DNA of 64,000 nt, taken from assembly GCA_032622095.1 (NCBI GenBank), contig CP136064.1, forward strand, positions 140,321,954 through 140,385,953, written 5' to 3'. Origin of the DNA: Siphonodentalium dalli. Lineage: Eukaryota > Mollusca > Scaphopoda > Gadilida > Siphonodentaliidae. This document shows, in pieces, positions 1 to 10,089 of this stretch (positions within the stretch are counted from its first letter, which is position 1; the number at the start of each line of letters is the position of its first letter). Made by a program: the position numbers and the translations under genes. Under the pieces are notes generated by a model that was not told the DNA's origin, did no database searches, and was given only the letters and a program-made list of their open reading frames with translations.

Positions 1-2789
1 AGAAGCTTCTTTTTTTCAATAAAACTGTGAATATTTCCTATTCCCAGCAACCCTTCTACAATGTTGGTCCGTGTTTTGGAATGCAAACCTTGGATCTTTT
101 TAAGGCAAAATCGGTGAGTTCTTTCCAGGGATAATACATCTGAATCGGTCAAGCCACATAGCAGTTCGCATCCAAAGAGACCTTTTGGCAATATTATAGA
201 TGTATAGATTGTCCTACTGCTGACTGGTGTTATACCTCCAGCATACATACCGATGTTGGACATAGCAAAATAGCTTGACCTAAGCTTCTGTTTTATTTCG
301 TCAATGAATTCACCGTTTTGATTATGCTTATGTATAGGGACACCTAAGTGTGTAAGACTTTCAACTTCAGATACCTGTTTCCCGCACAGAGTCCATGCCC
401 TGTTAGTACTCGTCTTATTGTGCTCATTTTTACTTTCATTAAAGACAATAACAACTGACTTTTGTTCATTATATCGATACCTCCATTTTCGACTGTAATT
501 GGTGCATATAGTCAGTAGCTGCTGAAGACCTTTTTCCGAAACAGAGAGAAGTGTCATGTCATCAGCTTGTGTTGGGCATGAACAGTTTACAGAATACATA
601 TTCAGCCCTGCTCCCGAGTTTGCCAGTTCTACCAAAAGTTGGTCAACAAAGAGCATGTAAAAAAGAGGTGAAATAACGCCTCCTTGTTTTGTTCCTTGCT
701 CTATTTGAAATTGCCTGGACTGGCAATCTCCGTATTTTACGAAACAAGAGGTACCTTTAAGCATCTGATGAAACAGTAGCCATGATTTTCCACCAAAGCC
801 AAGCATGTGCAGCTTATATAGCAAACCGTCAATCCAGACGGTGTCAAATGCCTTATGGACATCAAGGAAACATGTGAATAATATACTGTTGTTTTCTAAT
901 GCAAATGCTTTAGATTCGTGTATGATAAATGAGTCCATAAGACAGTTGACACCCTTCTGAAAACCGTGTTGCAGTTTGTGTACTTTTACCATATTGGGTA
1001 CGTGAGAATTGAGTCTTGATAAGATAACTTTCTCAAGCAGTTTGTAAATGGCAGGGAGCAGGGTTATCGCGCGATAGCTGTCAAACAACTTTCGGGGTTT
1101 GTTGCCTCCTTTATATAGAGGAACTATTACCCCAATCTTAGCATGTTCTGGTATATAGGAGAATTGCATGATACCAGTCAATAGTGCAGCTAGGCATTTG
1201 ATCAGTGCTGTACCACCAAGGACCAAGTTTTCATTGTATACATTATCCCAACCCGCGGCTTTGTTTAAGTTGAGAGTTTTCAATGCAATCTCTATCTCAT
1301 CTTGGTGTACGGCTTCTGTGACATATTTAGAGTTACTCCCCATTTCACATACTCTGTCGTTGGCGAGGAAATCGACAGTGTCGTTTACGAATTGAAAGTG
1401 ACTGTGATCAAAGCTATCGTGTGCCAGAGGTTTGTAAAGTGACTCGAAGTAGTCGGCCCATCCCTTTGAAATGTCTGAGGAATTTCGCAGGGTAGATCCG
1501 TTGTATTCAAACATCTTATTTGGTCTATTTTCATGGTTGCGCCGAGATTTCATTATTTTAAAGAACGATCCTTGATCTACTTCGGCGGCTCTGTCTAATT
1601 TAGTATTGCGTTCGCTTAGAAATTGATTGCAGCATTGTCTAAATTCACGTCTGAAAGTGCATTTTGTAGTTTTATATTCTGCATACAATGTGTTGTTCGT
1701 TTCTCGTGGTTTACCAGCATTGATCCAATTCCGTCTGTGTATTCTCATCATAGAATGTAAGTCCTTCAATCGGCAGTTCCAAAAGGGCTTAAGGTAGCTT
1801 TTGAACGTTTTTTGTGGAATCGTTTCACTGGATGCTCTCTGGATAGCGGAGATTATAGAATTATAAAGAGCGTCTACTTCATCTCGGTTGTTGATGTTGT
1901 TGTTTTGCGGTAGAAATGATTCAAGACTGCGTTTATATATAGTAGTTGAATTTGGTGAGGATTTAAATTTCTTCCAGTTATAAAATTGGGTCGAGCTACC
2001 TGTCTGCCGTTCGGAACTGCTATATTGAATATCGCATTTAAATAAACATACAATGGGCCTATGATTTGACACATCAGTAGCATCGTCATTAATTATTTCA
2101 GCATACACAAGAGTCATATTCATGTCGCTTTGCGAAGAAAAAACATAATCAATAGAAGTTCCCTCGCCACCAGAGGTAGGAATACATGTAGCTTGTCTAC
2201 CAACACAAAGACGACTGTCATTGACTGGTGTAAATTGTTTTGGTTCAAGCAGTTTACGGAGTGAGTTGTCTCTCGGGCGTGATTTCGAAAGTGAGCAGTT
2301 AAAGTCGCCCATGATAATAACATGGCCTAGGGGAAAATATGTATCTATTATGTCACCAAGCGATTGCAAATATTGTAAATGAAATTCGTCGGTGTAGTTG
2401 GTTGACGGTAGATAAACTTGGAATATATAAAGATAGTCTGCATCTGGTAATTCTACTTGGATACCGCAAATTCTATCGTCATCAATTTGTATGGTCGAGA
2501 CGTATGGATCCAGTACTTCCTTCCAAATAAGCGCTACACCGCCTTTATGTCTCCCCCGCTGATGGGGCAGCCTTTGTGAGAAATCGCATACAATATGGCA
2601 TTTGTAATTGGCTAGCATAGGTTCGAGAATATGCGAATTGTGTTCATGAAGCCAATGTTCACTGATACCACATATATCTATGTTTCTCTCGTGGATCATG
2701 TTATTTAAATATGCACCAGATAAGGAATCGGATGATGCTGCAATGCCTGTACAATTCCAAGTGGCGAGAGATACCTGAGCATGCGTCAT
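1..2789 (-). CDS. LINE-A ORF2: APE endonuclease + reverse transcriptase, runs off left edge (partial)
   Basis: I translated this frame from the ATG at 2789 leftward and found no stop through position 1, about 930 codons, so the 3' end lies outside the window. The N-terminus is an apurinic-type endonuclease: WNCTG near the start, GISEHWL, GDFN (about 2310) and SNHRPI (about 2070). The reverse transcriptase follows, with SYRAITLLP, LQHGFQKG, FLDVHKAFDTVW, EQGTKQGGVISPLF and PTQADDMTLLS (about 560). The catalytic box is QADD where most LINEs have YADD or FADD, and the fourth RT block reads GTKQG. The product would nick target DNA and prime reverse transcription of its own mRNA. ORF1 ends 95 bp upstream. 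The start was chosen as the only Met just before the endonuclease motif. Intact as far as seen, so the copy may be young. Clade not assigned. Confidence 0.9.
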   Translation of the reverse strand, partial: MTHAQVSLATWNCTGIAASSDSLSGAYLNNMIHERNIDICGISEHWLHEHNSHILEPMLANYKCHIVCDFSQRLPHQRGRHKGGVALIWKEVLDPYVSTIQIDDDRICGIQVELPDADYLYIFQVYLPSTNYTDEFHLQYLQSLGDIIDTYFPLGHVIIMGDFNCSLSKSRPRDNSLRKLLEPKQFTPVNDSRLCVGRQATCIPTSGGEGTSIDYVFSSQSDMNMTLVYAEIINDDATDVSNHRPIVCLFKCDIQYSSSERQTGSSTQFYNWKKFKSSPNSTTIYKRSLESFLPQNNNINNRDEVDALYNSIISAIQRASSETIPQKTFKSYLKPFWNCRLKDLHSMMRIHRRNWINAGKPRETNNTLYAEYKTTKCTFRREFRQCCNQFLSERNTKLDRAAEVDQGSFFKIMKSRRNHENRPNKMFEYNGSTLRNSSDISKGWADYFESLYKPLAHDSFDHSHFQFVNDTVDFLANDRVCEMGSNSKYVTEAVHQDEIEIALKTLNLNKAAGWDNVYNENLVLGGTALIKCLAALLTGIMQFSYIPEHAKIGVIVPLYKGGNKPRKLFDSYRAITLLPAIYKLLEKVILSRLNSHVPNMVKVHKLQHGFQKGVNCLMDSFIIHESKAFALENNSILFTCFLDVHKAFDTVWIDGLLYKLHMLGFGGKSWLLFHQMLKGTSCFVKYGDCQSRQFQIEQGTKQGGVISPLFYMLFVDQLLVELANSGAGLNMYSVNCSCPTQADDMTLLSVSEKGLQQLLTICTNYSRKWRYRYNEQKSVVIVFNESKNEHNKTSTNRAWTLCGKQVSEVESLTHLGVPIHKHNQNGEFIDEIKQKLRSSYFAMSNIGMYAGGITPVSSRTIYTSIILPKGLFGCELLCGLTDSDVLSLERTHRFCLKKIQGLHSKTRTNIVEGLLGIGNIHSFIEKKKL

Positions 2790-2884
2790 TTTTGATATAG
2801 TATACAACAGCTTATAATTATGTATAGTCTCAAGACAACAACAACAAAATTATATATATTATAGCATAAATATGCACAAATATA

Positions 2885-4912
2885 TCAGTTACCGCTGTAA
2901 TGATTCTGTCTCTGGTCAAAGTCGGATTCTGAAAGCCATAAGCGGCAGTACACATTGCGTGGCCAGAAGTTCTTTTCAGTCGCTGTGTTAATGTCATCCT
3001 CGTGAATATTTATTCGTGCAGATAGAGTATGCTCCCTTTGGCTACGCATCATTCGCACTATAGAGAATCGAACTCCAGCATCTGTCAGAAAATCCTTTAT
3101 AGATTCACATGAAACAGTATCGACGAGATTACTCACGAACAAACGAATAGTGTTTATAGGTGTACCCCGTCTTCGTCGTGGCGTTTCGGTATCTACCGTA
3201 GTGTAACTCGGAGGGGTCTGTGATCTCCTGTGGTGTTGATTCGTGTGCCGACTTTCATAGCGTTCGTCGTTGATCTGATTTCGTTTAATTTGTTTCGAAT
3301 CTACTTGTGTATCATTTTGTTTTAGTTTTGATGCTGATTGGTGTAGTATTGGTTCATGATCGACATTATCGGTGCGTTTTTGTCGCTCTGAAGTGTATGA
3401 TTCGTTCATGTCATTAACAGGAATAGAGTTATATGAACTGTTTGAGCTTTTTGGAGTGCTGGAGCACTGGCTGGACGAGAAGGTGTGGGAGTTGGTATCA
3501 GGTTGCTTCTGATGAAGCAGTCTCTGTTGAGCGTACATGTGATTGAATGCGACACCAATTCCATTTAAAGTGTTGTTGGCAAAGTCTTTGAACAGGGAAG
3601 CAAATTCCTTTGAGAATTTATTGAGTTTTTCGTCCATTTTGTTCATACACTTTGACTCGAGGTCATCGCCAGTTAAGTTGATTTCCGTTACATTATTTTC
3701 CGACACATATGTAGTGGGTTTGTTTGAGCTGTCTTCAGATGATGGTTTCTGTTCATCGTGTGATTCATTTGAATTTTCATCTGGGTTCGTGGTCGGTGTA
3801 TCTACCTCCTTTGGGGTGTGTTTCACATAAGTTTTTGATCCTTTGTTTTGTTTCTGTTTTCCTTTTCCCTTAATCGTTCCAATATATCCTGTGTTTGAAT
3901 TAACCGTTTTTGTGAGTGTGTGGATTTCGTCTTGCATCGTCACGTGGTCAGTTTTAATACATCGTATGTCACTTCTTAGTTTGGAGACACCAGAGCAACG
4001 TTCGTCAGCAGTGCGCTCAATGTCAAGTTCATTTGCCTCTAACTTTTCCTCAATGTCGTCAATCCGTTCCGACAACTGATTTATCAGTTTATCATTTGAG
4101 TTCATTTTCTCAATCAGTTTGGTCATCGTTTGGGCCAGTTTATCTGAGTATTCTCTGTTTTGTTCCTTCATTTCGGACACTGTCTTGTATAGGTCAGAAA
4201 GGCTGTGAATTGGTTCGAACACGTTCGAATTATCTATATTTTCGGACACATTCTTTGTTGAATCAGCATATGTAGGTATTTCATCTGATGGCGAATTTTC
4301 AATGACGACTTTAGGTGCTGTTAGTATATCTGCTATGTGTTCAGCTTTTTCATCCAGAATGCACAGCATCATATAATAAATATCATGCGAGTATTTAACA
4401 GCCAGCACTGTTTCTCTGTCTGGTATTTCGCGGTTGACTCTACGCTGTTTGAGTGCACAGTTGACATTTATGTCCAAAATTCCAGATCTCGCATGTTTGA
4501 GTAACTCATCGAATAGAGAGGCACGCATTCCCTTCAGGGTTGTTGAACGACTGTTTGTTGAATTTAACAGCATGTCAATGAAAGTACCTTTTGGTGTATT
4601 CCTAAGATATTGTAGGATCCATGAGAGGTATGTTGTGAAATCGACTGACAGAGGGCCAGTTTCTGCTAGTTTGACAAATGAAGTAGATAGGTCTATGGGG
4701 TCTCTTAGATTGAGTGACGCCATTTCATTAAGTTTTTCCATTGCTTCCTCATAGTTTGTATCACGTGTACAGGGAGGCGATTGGTTTTCAGAGTACTGCA
4801 TCGGGTTGTCATGTACGTGTGCCGGTACGATATCACCAACTCCTATCGCGGGAGAGTCCGCTCCATTGAGAATCATGTCTGTTTCGGTGAGGATACCGTC
4901 CATATTTCTCAT
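2885..4912 (-). CDS. LINE-A ORF1, nucleic-acid-binding gag-like protein
   Basis: A 675-aa intact ORF directly upstream of ORF2, in the position of the RNA-binding ORF1 of a two-ORF LINE. Residues about 230-340 are rich in heptad-like charged and leucine spacing (KEQNREYSDKLAQ, INQLSERIDDIEEKLEANE), suggesting a trimerising or dimerising coiled coil. The middle is low-complexity, polar and basic. The last about 85 residues (from RLFVSNLVDTVSCESIKDFL to WPRNVYCRLWL) have the beta-alpha-beta look of an RRM-like fold. No CCHC knuckle is visible. Inferred role: binding element RNA to form the retrotransposition particle. The 95-bp AT-rich spacer to ORF2 (2790-2884) suggests reinitiation or a separate start for ORF2. 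The RRM-like assignment is by pattern only. Confidence 0.82.
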   Translation of the reverse strand: MRNMDGILTETDMILNGADSPAIGVGDIVPAHVHDNPMQYSENQSPPCTRDTNYEEAMEKLNEMASLNLRDPIDLSTSFVKLAETGPLSVDFTTYLSWILQYLRNTPKGTFIDMLLNSTNSRSTTLKGMRASLFDELLKHARSGILDINVNCALKQRRVNREIPDRETVLAVKYSHDIYYMMLCILDEKAEHIADILTAPKVVIENSPSDEIPTYADSTKNVSENIDNSNVFEPIHSLSDLYKTVSEMKEQNREYSDKLAQTMTKLIEKMNSNDKLINQLSERIDDIEEKLEANELDIERTADERCSGVSKLRSDIRCIKTDHVTMQDEIHTLTKTVNSNTGYIGTIKGKGKQKQNKGSKTYVKHTPKEVDTPTTNPDENSNESHDEQKPSSEDSSNKPTTYVSENNVTEINLTGDDLESKCMNKMDEKLNKFSKEFASLFKDFANNTLNGIGVAFNHMYAQQRLLHQKQPDTNSHTFSSSQCSSTPKSSNSSYNSIPVNDMNESYTSERQKRTDNVDHEPILHQSASKLKQNDTQVDSKQIKRNQINDERYESRHTNQHHRRSQTPPSYTTVDTETPRRRRGTPINTIRLFVSNLVDTVSCESIKDFLTDAGVRFSIVRMMRSQREHTLSARINIHEDDINTATEKNFWPRNVYCRLWLSESDFDQRQNHYSGN

Positions 4913-5844
4913 TTGGCGATATAGATCTGCACACTATTAGATTATGGTAGGTTGTGACTTAATTGAAGATCAGAGCGCATAGCGCTAATGAGTTGCACTG
5001 CACTGGTGGTGTTTATTTACTGTTTATTCAACCATGAAATTTTCCCACGGTCAGGAGTCCGCTACTACGCGTAGTATTGGTGAGTAAAGTTCACAATCGA
5101 CTGCGGACAAGAATGAAAACATGGCGATTACAAAACAATGAGAGTCCCTTGGTTATGAAAATGTGGCGAATGTTCAATGCAAAAACACGTACGTTGTTGG
5201 ATACGATCGTTCCATCGCAGGACATGGTCGCGATCCCAAGAACCTCCGCTGGAGTTCTGTTAAACAGGATAGTCGATGTCTAGCTGATATTTAGAGAAAA
5301 ACTGGATAATATGAGCACAAAAATATATCCCTACTTGTAAACAATATAACCGGAAGCAGAAAAAAATATGTTCGTTTACTGATCCTGGTCTATTCGTTTA
5401 CAGAACCACGTCGTACGGAGTGTAATCCGTAATCTGAATCCAGATTCTCCCACAAAATAATGACTCTGTTTCAATAGATTCCGCATGGGCATCACGGAGT
5501 AAATGTTAGCCCGAAATTAATTTTACTTTTCTTTGTTATTATCTTGTGGTGTTGCTTTAAAAGCGACCGATAATTTTGTGAAATCATTTCGTTCATCATC
5601 AGTTAAAGAACGATAACAAGTGGATGGTTTATCGGTGAGAAGTATTGGAAATAATTGAGCTCTCTTCTAACTTGGTAATTGGAACAGGTTACATACATCT
5701 TCAATTTTTCTGTGCAATTCAATGGCTTTACCGGAGGATCCATCAAATTTGTCTAAGGTATCCAAGTTTGGAAGCCCCGAGTAGTCCATTTTGATAGGGT
5801 ATTGTAAATCAGAATATATTGAAAATCCCGATCAGGTGTTGTAG
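4913..5844. other. LINE-A 5' leader and unassigned sequence
   Basis: Upstream of LINE-A ORF1 lie about 900 bases with no convincing coding region. The part nearest ORF1 is probably the element's 5' untranslated promoter region, but I cannot place its 5' end or a target-site duplication. The small open frames here lack family features. Confidence 0.4.
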
Positions 5845-5905
5845 ATAAGATAAGATAAGTTTATTGACAATTACACACACACGGGGACGATGTCACAACA
5901 TAAAT
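5845..5905 (-). repeat. 3' tail of a minus-strand LINE
   Basis: Read on the minus strand, this stretch holds CAATAAA followed by a TTATC pentamer run, after a GTGTGTGTAATTG segment. This is a typical LINE 3' end with a short microsatellite tail. Only the extreme 3' end seems present, so it is a dead-on-arrival insertion. A similar tail is at 53690-53745. Confidence 0.5.
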
Positions 5906-6024
5906 AACAATATATATATATATGATACAATAAGTATACACAATTGTAATCAGAATTAAAATGGAAAAAAAAAAATCATTCCAATGTTGATATATGTAGT
6001 GTTACCTTCTGAAAATTACGCTAA

Positions 6025-7236
6025 AAGGTAAACATCACTGAGTGTCAACACGGCTTCAGGAGTAAACGTTCATGTAAAACACAACTGTTGGAATATATGT
6101 CACACGTTACATCAGAACTCGACAGAGGCGAACCGGTAGATGTGATATACCTAGACTTCCAAAAGGCGTTTGATACTGTGCCACACGAGAGGTTGATTCA
6201 CAAACTGAGAGCATGTGGAATACAAGGCAGTTTGATAACATGGATTCGCAACTTTCTAAGTAATAGAATACAGCGTGTTAAAGTAAACAGTGAGTGTTCA
6301 GAATGGATGAGTGTTACGAGCGGAGTTCCACAGGGTAATTTATTGGGTCCTATTCTATTCATAATATTCATCAATGACTTACCAGATAGTGTTAAAGGGA
6401 TATGTCATATATTTGCTGACGACACTAAACTGGTAGGCAACCCTAATATTGATGATGTGTGCCAATGGTCAACAAATTGGCAACTTAAATTCAATTCCTC
6501 AAAAATTCACGTGCTGCACTTTGGATTCAACAACCTTCGTCATCAATACAACATGACCGATTCGACAGAAAGGCCACCAATTCTAGTGAGCGAGTATGAT
6601 AAAGATCTGGGAGTGACTATTGATACGCAACTAAAGTTTGATTGTCATATTAACAGTGTGTGTAGTCGCGCATATAGAACTCTGGGCATAATCAGGAGAA
6701 CTTTCGTCAGTTTAGAACCAGATACATTTAGCTACTTGTACAGGTCTATGGTGAGACCAATACTGGAATATTGTAATACGGCTTGGAACCCTCATCACAA
6801 GAACAGAAGCATAACCATTGAACGGGTGCAGAGGCGAGCAACAAAAATGGTGCCGAAATATCGAAAATTAAGTTATAGAGACAGAATGATAAACCTCGGT
6901 TTGATGTCTTTGAAATATCGCCGATTCAGAGGTGATATGATAGAGACATACAAATACCAGAATGAGTTATACAACGTGGACGAGAGTAAACTGTTCAAAC
7001 GAGCAGAGTACACCCGAACAAGAGGTAACACTATGAAATTGGCATATTCGAGATCATCGAAGGATATCGGGATGTTCTTCTTCTGCAACCGAATTGTTTC
7101 CAGCTGGAATGCCCTGCCTGATTATATTGTACAATCGCAAACGCTAGCAGAATTCAAAACTCTATTGGACAATCACTTCCGCCCAATACGGTACGAATAT
7201 GATACAGAAGCGATTGATTGGCATGCAGTAAAATAA
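6025..7236 (+). pseudogene. LINE-B: 5'-truncated CR1/L2-like reverse transcriptase
   Basis: The frame is open from 6025 (in-frame TAA at 6022) through the TAA at 7236; the internal ATG at 6088 is not a natural start, because family sequence (CQHGFRSKRSCKTQLL) already precedes it. RT motifs are IYLDFQKAFDTVPHERL, SGVPQGNLLGPILFIIFINDLP and IFADDTKL. The usual C-terminal region follows (YLYRSMVRPILEYCNTAWNPHHK, YRRFRGDMIETYK, FFCNRIVSSWNALP). The segment after FADDTKLVGNPN is shorter than normal before CQWSTNWQLKFN, suggesting a small internal deletion. Endonuclease and ORF1 are absent, the usual result of incomplete target-primed reverse transcription. A TTATG pentamer tail follows at 7289-7311. 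Confidence 0.88.
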
Positions 7237-7288
7237 CTTTTGATATAATCCGGAACTAAGAGTCATTCGACTCGTTCTGTGTATCTTG

Positions 7289-7311
7289 ATGTTATGTTAT
7301 GTTATGTTATC
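7289..7311 (+). repeat. (TTATG)n tail of LINE-B
   Basis: Tandem TTATG pentamers about 50 bases after the LINE-B stop codon. CR1/L2-like LINEs typically end in a short microsatellite rather than poly(A), so this marks the 3' end of the insertion. Confidence 0.65.
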
Positions 7312-8400
7312 TATCACGAACTAGAATTTGCCATAATTAGAGCTTTAACGAACTACGAGAGGCGCGCGGGCCTTCAAAAAATAATACTAACAACATCTGG
7401 TTTGGATTCAATTATATATTCTATATGCCCTGATGCATATGTTATGATGGTATGAACATGAACAATAAATTGAACAAGGAATCAATATAACATACATAAG
7501 TATGATACAGTGCGGCTAGATATGCTGAAGTAGCCTATTTGACACCGCCGTGTATGGCTAACACTATTGAAATAGAATTAATGAGTAGTACTGCCGCATA
7601 TGGCAGGAACTTGTAATTTCCAAGTATATGCTTTCTAGCTATGTCATGAATGGAATCACTGTCATTCTGAGAGGCATTTGGGCCAGGTACTTGGCTCAAT
7701 CTTAGCCTACATATATGAATTATATATGAAGTATCATGTTGGGAAACATCATCATCCTGGGGACCATTTTAAGAATATACAATGCTTCATTCCAATGTTC
7801 ATATATGACATACATCTCTACCATACTAGCCAACGTGAAGTAATAACCAATTTGGAGGAATAATGAATTCCTGCACGTTGAGATGAGATTGAGGTATGTA
7901 GTATTAAGGAGAGGAACTTGAAACTAGCACTATTATCGATATTATCGATATCTACACTAGCTAGCAATTAAATCATCATCATAGAGTTATTGTCTTGCAT
8001 ATATGATAAATATTATAATATGTCTATATATCTTAGCTTCGAATTTGAGTCCTCTAGATCCGTGTTGAACTGCATGTTGCGCTCCTTGCATCGAAGTCCA
8101 TTTTCTAGCTTCCACTAACTGTCCACATCATCCGTAAGGGAGTATTTGTGGGGCTAACCCCGGGTGGTCGAAAGGCCCGTGAGGCCATTTCCTTCACCCC
8201 TCATATTTTCGCCTTTATTTAAAATTCAAAATAAAAAAAAAATGATTTTTTGACGTTCTTAACTTCTTCTTTCAGGGATCTGTTTCTTTTGGAAGTGGTG
8301 GGTACGATGTGTAGTGGATCCGTCCCGAATCGATCCAGATTTTTCCGGGAGAGGGTTCTAACTCAACTCGCCCGTGCACTGCTTTTTTATCTCCCAGCAG
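7312..8400. other. No gene recognised
   Basis: AT-rich sequence with scattered short ORFs lacking recognisable motifs. A GC-rich patch around 8140-8200 precedes an A-run at about 8230; it may be part of the same repeat family as 8408-8677, but I could not align it. Confidence 0.4.
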
Positions 8401-8407
8401 GAATAAT

Positions 8408-8677
8408 TCATAGTTGGATGGATGGTATGTCTTTCCTGCTCAGTGGAGTCTTTTGATGGTGTCCTTTATTTATGTTCCGTTCGATTCTTTCTTCCAAAGT
8501 TTCCGACGCCGGCTTCTCTGTGTACATCGGCGTCGCAGGGACGGGGAATGTGGTTTCCGTCCCTGATGGAGACTGGCTGGGTGGTGTTACCATATCCAGT
8601 CGACGGCAGGGACATCCGGGTGGTATCCGCGTCCCTGTTCCCGCTGGTGGTAATGCGTTGGTCCATATCATGGACAA
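8408..8677 (-). pseudogene. Fragment of a repetitive ORF, related to 21211-21912
   Basis: The minus strand around 8600-8650 contains a CAGGGACGCGGATACCACCC segment matching, with few changes, the plus-strand text at about 21580-21605 inside the ORF at 21211-21912. Here one extra base shifts the frame, so the encoded Thr/Pro-rich motif is broken. The segment is GC-rich compared with its surroundings. It looks like a decayed second copy of a mobile-element ORF of unknown type. The plus-strand reading at 8472-8855 is most likely the complement of this fragment. Confidence 0.4.
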
Positions 8678-8859
8678 ATATAACTATTTTTCCTTCTTTT
8701 TTGTTTGGAAGGAACTCATTGGTCAGCATATAAATCGTTATGATGTTTTGATAAGCAGCAATTGTCACGTCTCAATGCCAGATGCTGATTTGATAATCAA
8801 GCTAATGAACGCTTTATTGTTAGTTGGCAGCGATTCTTTTAACATCTCATTGTGACATT

Positions 8860-9530
8860 CCTTAATTAACAGGTTAAAGTGGCCTGAGGACCTGTAGGCC
8901 ATGTAATTAAGAAGTGTTTGAAATAGAAGCTGTTGATTGTCGAGCGGGCAGGACGTATGATTTTATAGTGCGTCTTGTCGCTGTTCCAAGTGACTGGTCC
9001 AAGTCGTTCGTGAGTCGTGTGGCATTCCCTTCAGGGACAGCTGCCCAAGCGACGTGGTGAGTTGTATTTTACTGGACTTGCAGGGACATATCCATGCCGT
9101 TTTTCATACCGTTTACCGGTTTGGGCGCCCAAATTCCAGGCGCCCAAAAACAAAAATTACAACAACAAAACAATAGAAAATTTTTATTTTTTTTTTCAAT
9201 TCAGGTCCCAATTAATATCATAACAAGATATATATTTATATATATATTGATATAAGACATGTAAGTTTACAAAACGATTTAACTTAAGTTTAACAGTTGG
9301 AATAATACTGTAAAGTATGTTTGGCTTTATCTAGCTTTCATTTTTTTGTTTAAACATACTTTATTCCAACACAAAGACAATACATACAGATACATAAACA
9401 TAACAGATTAATAGTATAGTTGACATAAAATTGTTGGTGATTGTTATCGGAGATTTGCAGGCAGTTTATATCGGTTGGAAACGGAGACGACAGTAAGCTA
9501 TAATCTTTTTTTGGTCGTTCCGCTCACTTA
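8860..9530. other. No gene; possible 3' end of a minus-strand element near 9340-9420
   Basis: No coding region. Read on the minus strand, 9420-9340 carries GGAATAAAGTATG followed by T/A runs, resembling a polyadenylation signal and tail. It may be the 3' end of LINE-C, whose coding remnant ends about 700 bases upstream, but that link is a guess. Confidence 0.3.
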
Positions 9531-9569
9531 GAAAGATGATACCCAATATTCTTAAAATGGTAATATGTA

Positions 9570-9638
9570 TACAAGATATTGGTACCATGCTGTCTAATGA
9601 ATATCTCATTCAGACAGCATGGGACCAATATCTTGTAT
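9570..9638. repeat. Near-perfect hairpin (26-bp arms)
   Basis: TACAAGATATTGGTACCATG...TGTCT at 9570-9595 is repeated in inverted orientation at 9612-9637 with a single mismatch and a 16-base loop. Weaker symmetry (ATACCCAAT / ATTGGGTAT) extends to about 9538 and 9666. It could be the centre of a foldback MITE or a pre-miRNA-like hairpin. Confidence 0.6.
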
Positions 9639-9774
9639 CTGGTCGTTGCTATTTGATTGGGTATTTAGTGGCTGATTGATTATATGTTCGTTATAATTAT
9701 TGCAATTGTATGATAGGTAGGTGTGACGTTAGGATGTGTGAAGAGTATATGGTGGATTGTAAGGAAATGTGGCA

Positions 9775-9860
9775 GAGGAGAGGAATAGCGAGGAAGAGAG
9801 AGAGAGAGCGACAGAAAGAGCGAGAGAGAAAGACATAGAGGGTAGGAAGATGAAGAGTAG
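9775..9860. repeat. Purine-rich GA simple sequence
   Basis: Imperfect GAGA/GAAAGA run with almost no pyrimidines on the plus strand. Low-complexity DNA, no coding content. Confidence 0.6.
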
Positions 9861-10089
9861 AAAGAGGAATAATGCTTATTAATGGTTTTAATTATTTTAA
9901 AGATACGTCACCAGTGTAACCAACGCATAGTGCAATGTACCGGAGTCGAGATCACAGGGAAAACTTAAGAGAAACGTCTTGTTCTGAAGATGTACTTCTG
10001 GAACTCTTCAAAAATTTGCAGATTTATGTGTTTATTTAAGGTGACATCTCCATTTAGGAATAAGTTTGTTGTAATGTTAACAAAATCAG

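Noticed and set aside
3543-4754. Plus-strand open frames of 80-106 codons across LINE-A ORF1
   Set aside because: They are the complement of the intact minus-strand ORF1 and have no motifs.
5077-5283. 68-residue plus-strand frame upstream of LINE-A
   Set aside because: No family, no context; lies in the likely LINE leader.
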